This document shows positions 50,901 to 51,929 of a stretch of DNA of 51,929 nucleotides, piece after piece (within the stretch, counting starts at the first letter, position 1; every line of letters begins with the position of its first letter). Source of the stretch: Paracoccus shandongensis. Its GTDB lineage: Bacteria > Pseudomonadota > Alphaproteobacteria > Rhodobacterales > Rhodobacteraceae. The notes beneath the pieces were generated by a model that had not been told where the DNA came from, searched no databases, and was given only the letters and a program-made list of their open reading frames with translations. A program made the position numbers and the translations under genes. Location: the NCBI RefSeq assembly GCF_017315735.1, contig NZ_JAFLRK010000023.1:1-51929 (forward strand), in the 5' to 3' direction.

Positions 50901-51929
50901 GTGATCCGAATTTCCCAGACAGCCCGGCTGTGGGCTATCCTCTTGCTGGCCGTCCTGGCCCCGGCAACCCTGTCGGCCGCCCCTTTCGCCGCCTATGTCA
51001 TCGACGCGCGCACGGGCCAGCCGATCTACAAGCAGAACGAGGATACGCGGCTGCACCCCGCGTCCCTTACCAAGATGATGACGCTGTACATGGCCTTCAC
51101 CGCGATCGAACGCGGGCAGGTCCGGCTGGATTCGCAATTCACGGTGTCCACCAATGCCGCGTCCGAACCGCCGTCAAAGCTGGGCCTGCGGGCCGGCCAG
51201 CGGATCGAGCTGCGCTATCTGATCCGCGCCGCCGCGATCAAGTCGGCCAACGACGCCGCCACCACCATCGGCGAGGGCCTGGCGGGGTCCGAGGCGGCCT
51301 TTGCCCAGCAGATGACCCAGATGGCCCGCGCCATCGGCATGACCAACAGCCATTTCCAGAACGCCCACGGGCTGACGCAGGAAGGGCATTATTCCACCGC
51401 CCATGACATGACCATCCTGGGGCGGCGGCTGTTCTATGATTTCCCGCAATATTACAACATCTTCTCGCGCCGCTCGGCGGATGCAGGGATCGCGCAGGTC
51501 GCCTCGACCAACAAGCGTTTCCTGGACAGCTATCAGGGCGCGGACGGGATCAAGACGGGCTATACCCGGGCGGCGGGCTTCAACCTGACCGCCTCGGCGC
51601 AGCGCGGCAACAAGCGGCTGGTGGCGACCGTTCTGGGCGGCACCTCGACCGCGCATCGCAACCAAGTGATGGCGCAACTGCTGGACGCGGGCTTCGGCCG
51701 CGTGCCGAACCGCGTCCGGGAAGTGCGTCCCGCAGCGCCGGCCCTGCTGGCGACCCGCGTCGTGCGCCGCGCCCAGGTCCAGCCCTCGGCCGCCGCGACG
51801 CAACCCGACCCGCAGCGGCTGGTGCTGACGGCCTCGGCCCCTCCGGTCCGCGTCAGCCGCGCGGTCGCGGCTTCGACAGCGGCCGTGGTTCCCGCAGCGC
51901 AGCCCAAGCCCGTGCGCGAGGCCGAGCCG
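50901..51929 (+). CDS. D-alanyl-D-alanine carboxypeptidase (partial, C-terminus beyond window)
   Basis: Penicillin-binding serine peptidase (PBP5/DacF type) that trims the terminal D-Ala from peptidoglycan stem peptides. 343 codons are visible, with no stop before the right edge. They include a signal peptide (about 1-28, cut near LSAA) and the three catalytic motifs: SxxK as PASLTKM, SxN as IKSANDAA, and KTG as GIKTGYTRAAG. After the peptidase domain the sequence becomes Ala/Arg/Pro-rich, a possible linker to a C-terminal SPOR-like domain outside the window. The GTG start follows an AGAGAGA element. Confidence 0.93.
   Translation, partial: MIRISQTARLWAILLLAVLAPATLSAAPFAAYVIDARTGQPIYKQNEDTRLHPASLTKMMTLYMAFTAIERGQVRLDSQFTVSTNAASEPPSKLGLRAGQRIELRYLIRAAAIKSANDAATTIGEGLAGSEAAFAQQMTQMARAIGMTNSHFQNAHGLTQEGHYSTAHDMTILGRRLFYDFPQYYNIFSRRSADAGIAQVASTNKRFLDSYQGADGIKTGYTRAAGFNLTASAQRGNKRLVATVLGGTSTAHRNQVMAQLLDAGFGRVPNRVREVRPAAPALLATRVVRRAQVQPSAAATQPDPQRLVLTASAPPVRVSRAVAASTAAVVPAAQPKPVREAEP

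Overview
The window reads as a chromosomal segment of a high-GC alphaproteobacterium of the Rhodobacteraceae, most likely Paracoccus or a close relative (inference). Supporting signs are the strong G/C bias at third codon positions, a GTTC-N7-GTTC type LexA box, an NDUFA12-type complex I accessory gene, an fdsGBACD-type formate dehydrogenase, and family-typical gene neighbourhoods (accB-accC-aat-DUF2155-mlaD-NDUFA12; rpsA-ihfB-lapA-trpF-trpB; trpC-moaC-moeA-lexA; hemC/hemE). No rRNA, tRNA, CRISPR array, insertion sequence, prophage or integration scar was seen. Genes are densely packed, with many 1-4 bp start/stop overlaps. Only one gene-free gap exceeds 300 bp (35007-35356).

Layout. 1-2414: two membrane subunits of a TRAP transporter (the large one runs off the left edge). 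2538-3593: selD. 3694-7365: hisF-hisE, accB-accC and aat. 7332-8521: envelope and complex I genes on the minus strand (DUF2155, mlaD, NDUFA12). 8639-10690: clpX and clpP. 10843-12553: pth, DUF2237 and DUF4893. 12560-17142: trpB, trpF, lapA, ihfB and rpsA, all minus. 17429-19945: modABC. 19885-21686: a metallophosphoesterase and a DAG-kinase-like gene. 21753-27664: NAD-dependent molybdenum formate dehydrogenase (fdsG, B, A, fdhD, fdsD). 27752-33002: a LysR regulator translationally coupled to an RND efflux pump and its membrane fusion protein. 33183-35006: DUF1330, a WecG-like glycosyltransferase and an ExoY-like sugar transferase. 35357-40010: a four-gene unit of TelA, a DUF2927 lipoprotein, an SPFH/GYF_2 protein and a zinc-ribbon membrane protein. 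40023-44207: PfkB kinase, trpC, moaC, moeA and lexA. 44290-48063: hemC, hemE, an EamA transporter and hemF. 48133-50695: a small lipoprotein, an atypical SDR, an RsmC-like methyltransferase and clpS. 50901-end: a D-Ala-D-Ala carboxypeptidase, cut by the right edge.

Two themes connect separate loci. The first is molybdenum: modABC imports molybdate, moaC and moeA act in cofactor synthesis, FdhD sulfurates the cofactor, and the FdsGBA enzyme uses it to oxidise formate to CO2 with NAD+. A perfect inverted repeat upstream of modA is a candidate ModE-type site, and an LTTR-type dyad lies between lysR and fdsG. The second is Clp proteolysis: clpX, clpP and the adaptor clpS are all present, with clpS about 40 kb away from clpXP.

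The most unusual block is the TelA/DUF2927/SPFH-GYF_2/zinc-ribbon unit. Its SPFH and zinc-ribbon parts resemble the partners of the PspA-type membrane-stress system of Bacillus (ydjFGHI), but TelA stands where PspA would be. Other oddities are an SDR without its catalytic lysine, a TRAP permease with a Gly/Leu/Pro-rich tail, selD beside no visible selenium-using gene, and several regulatory dyads.
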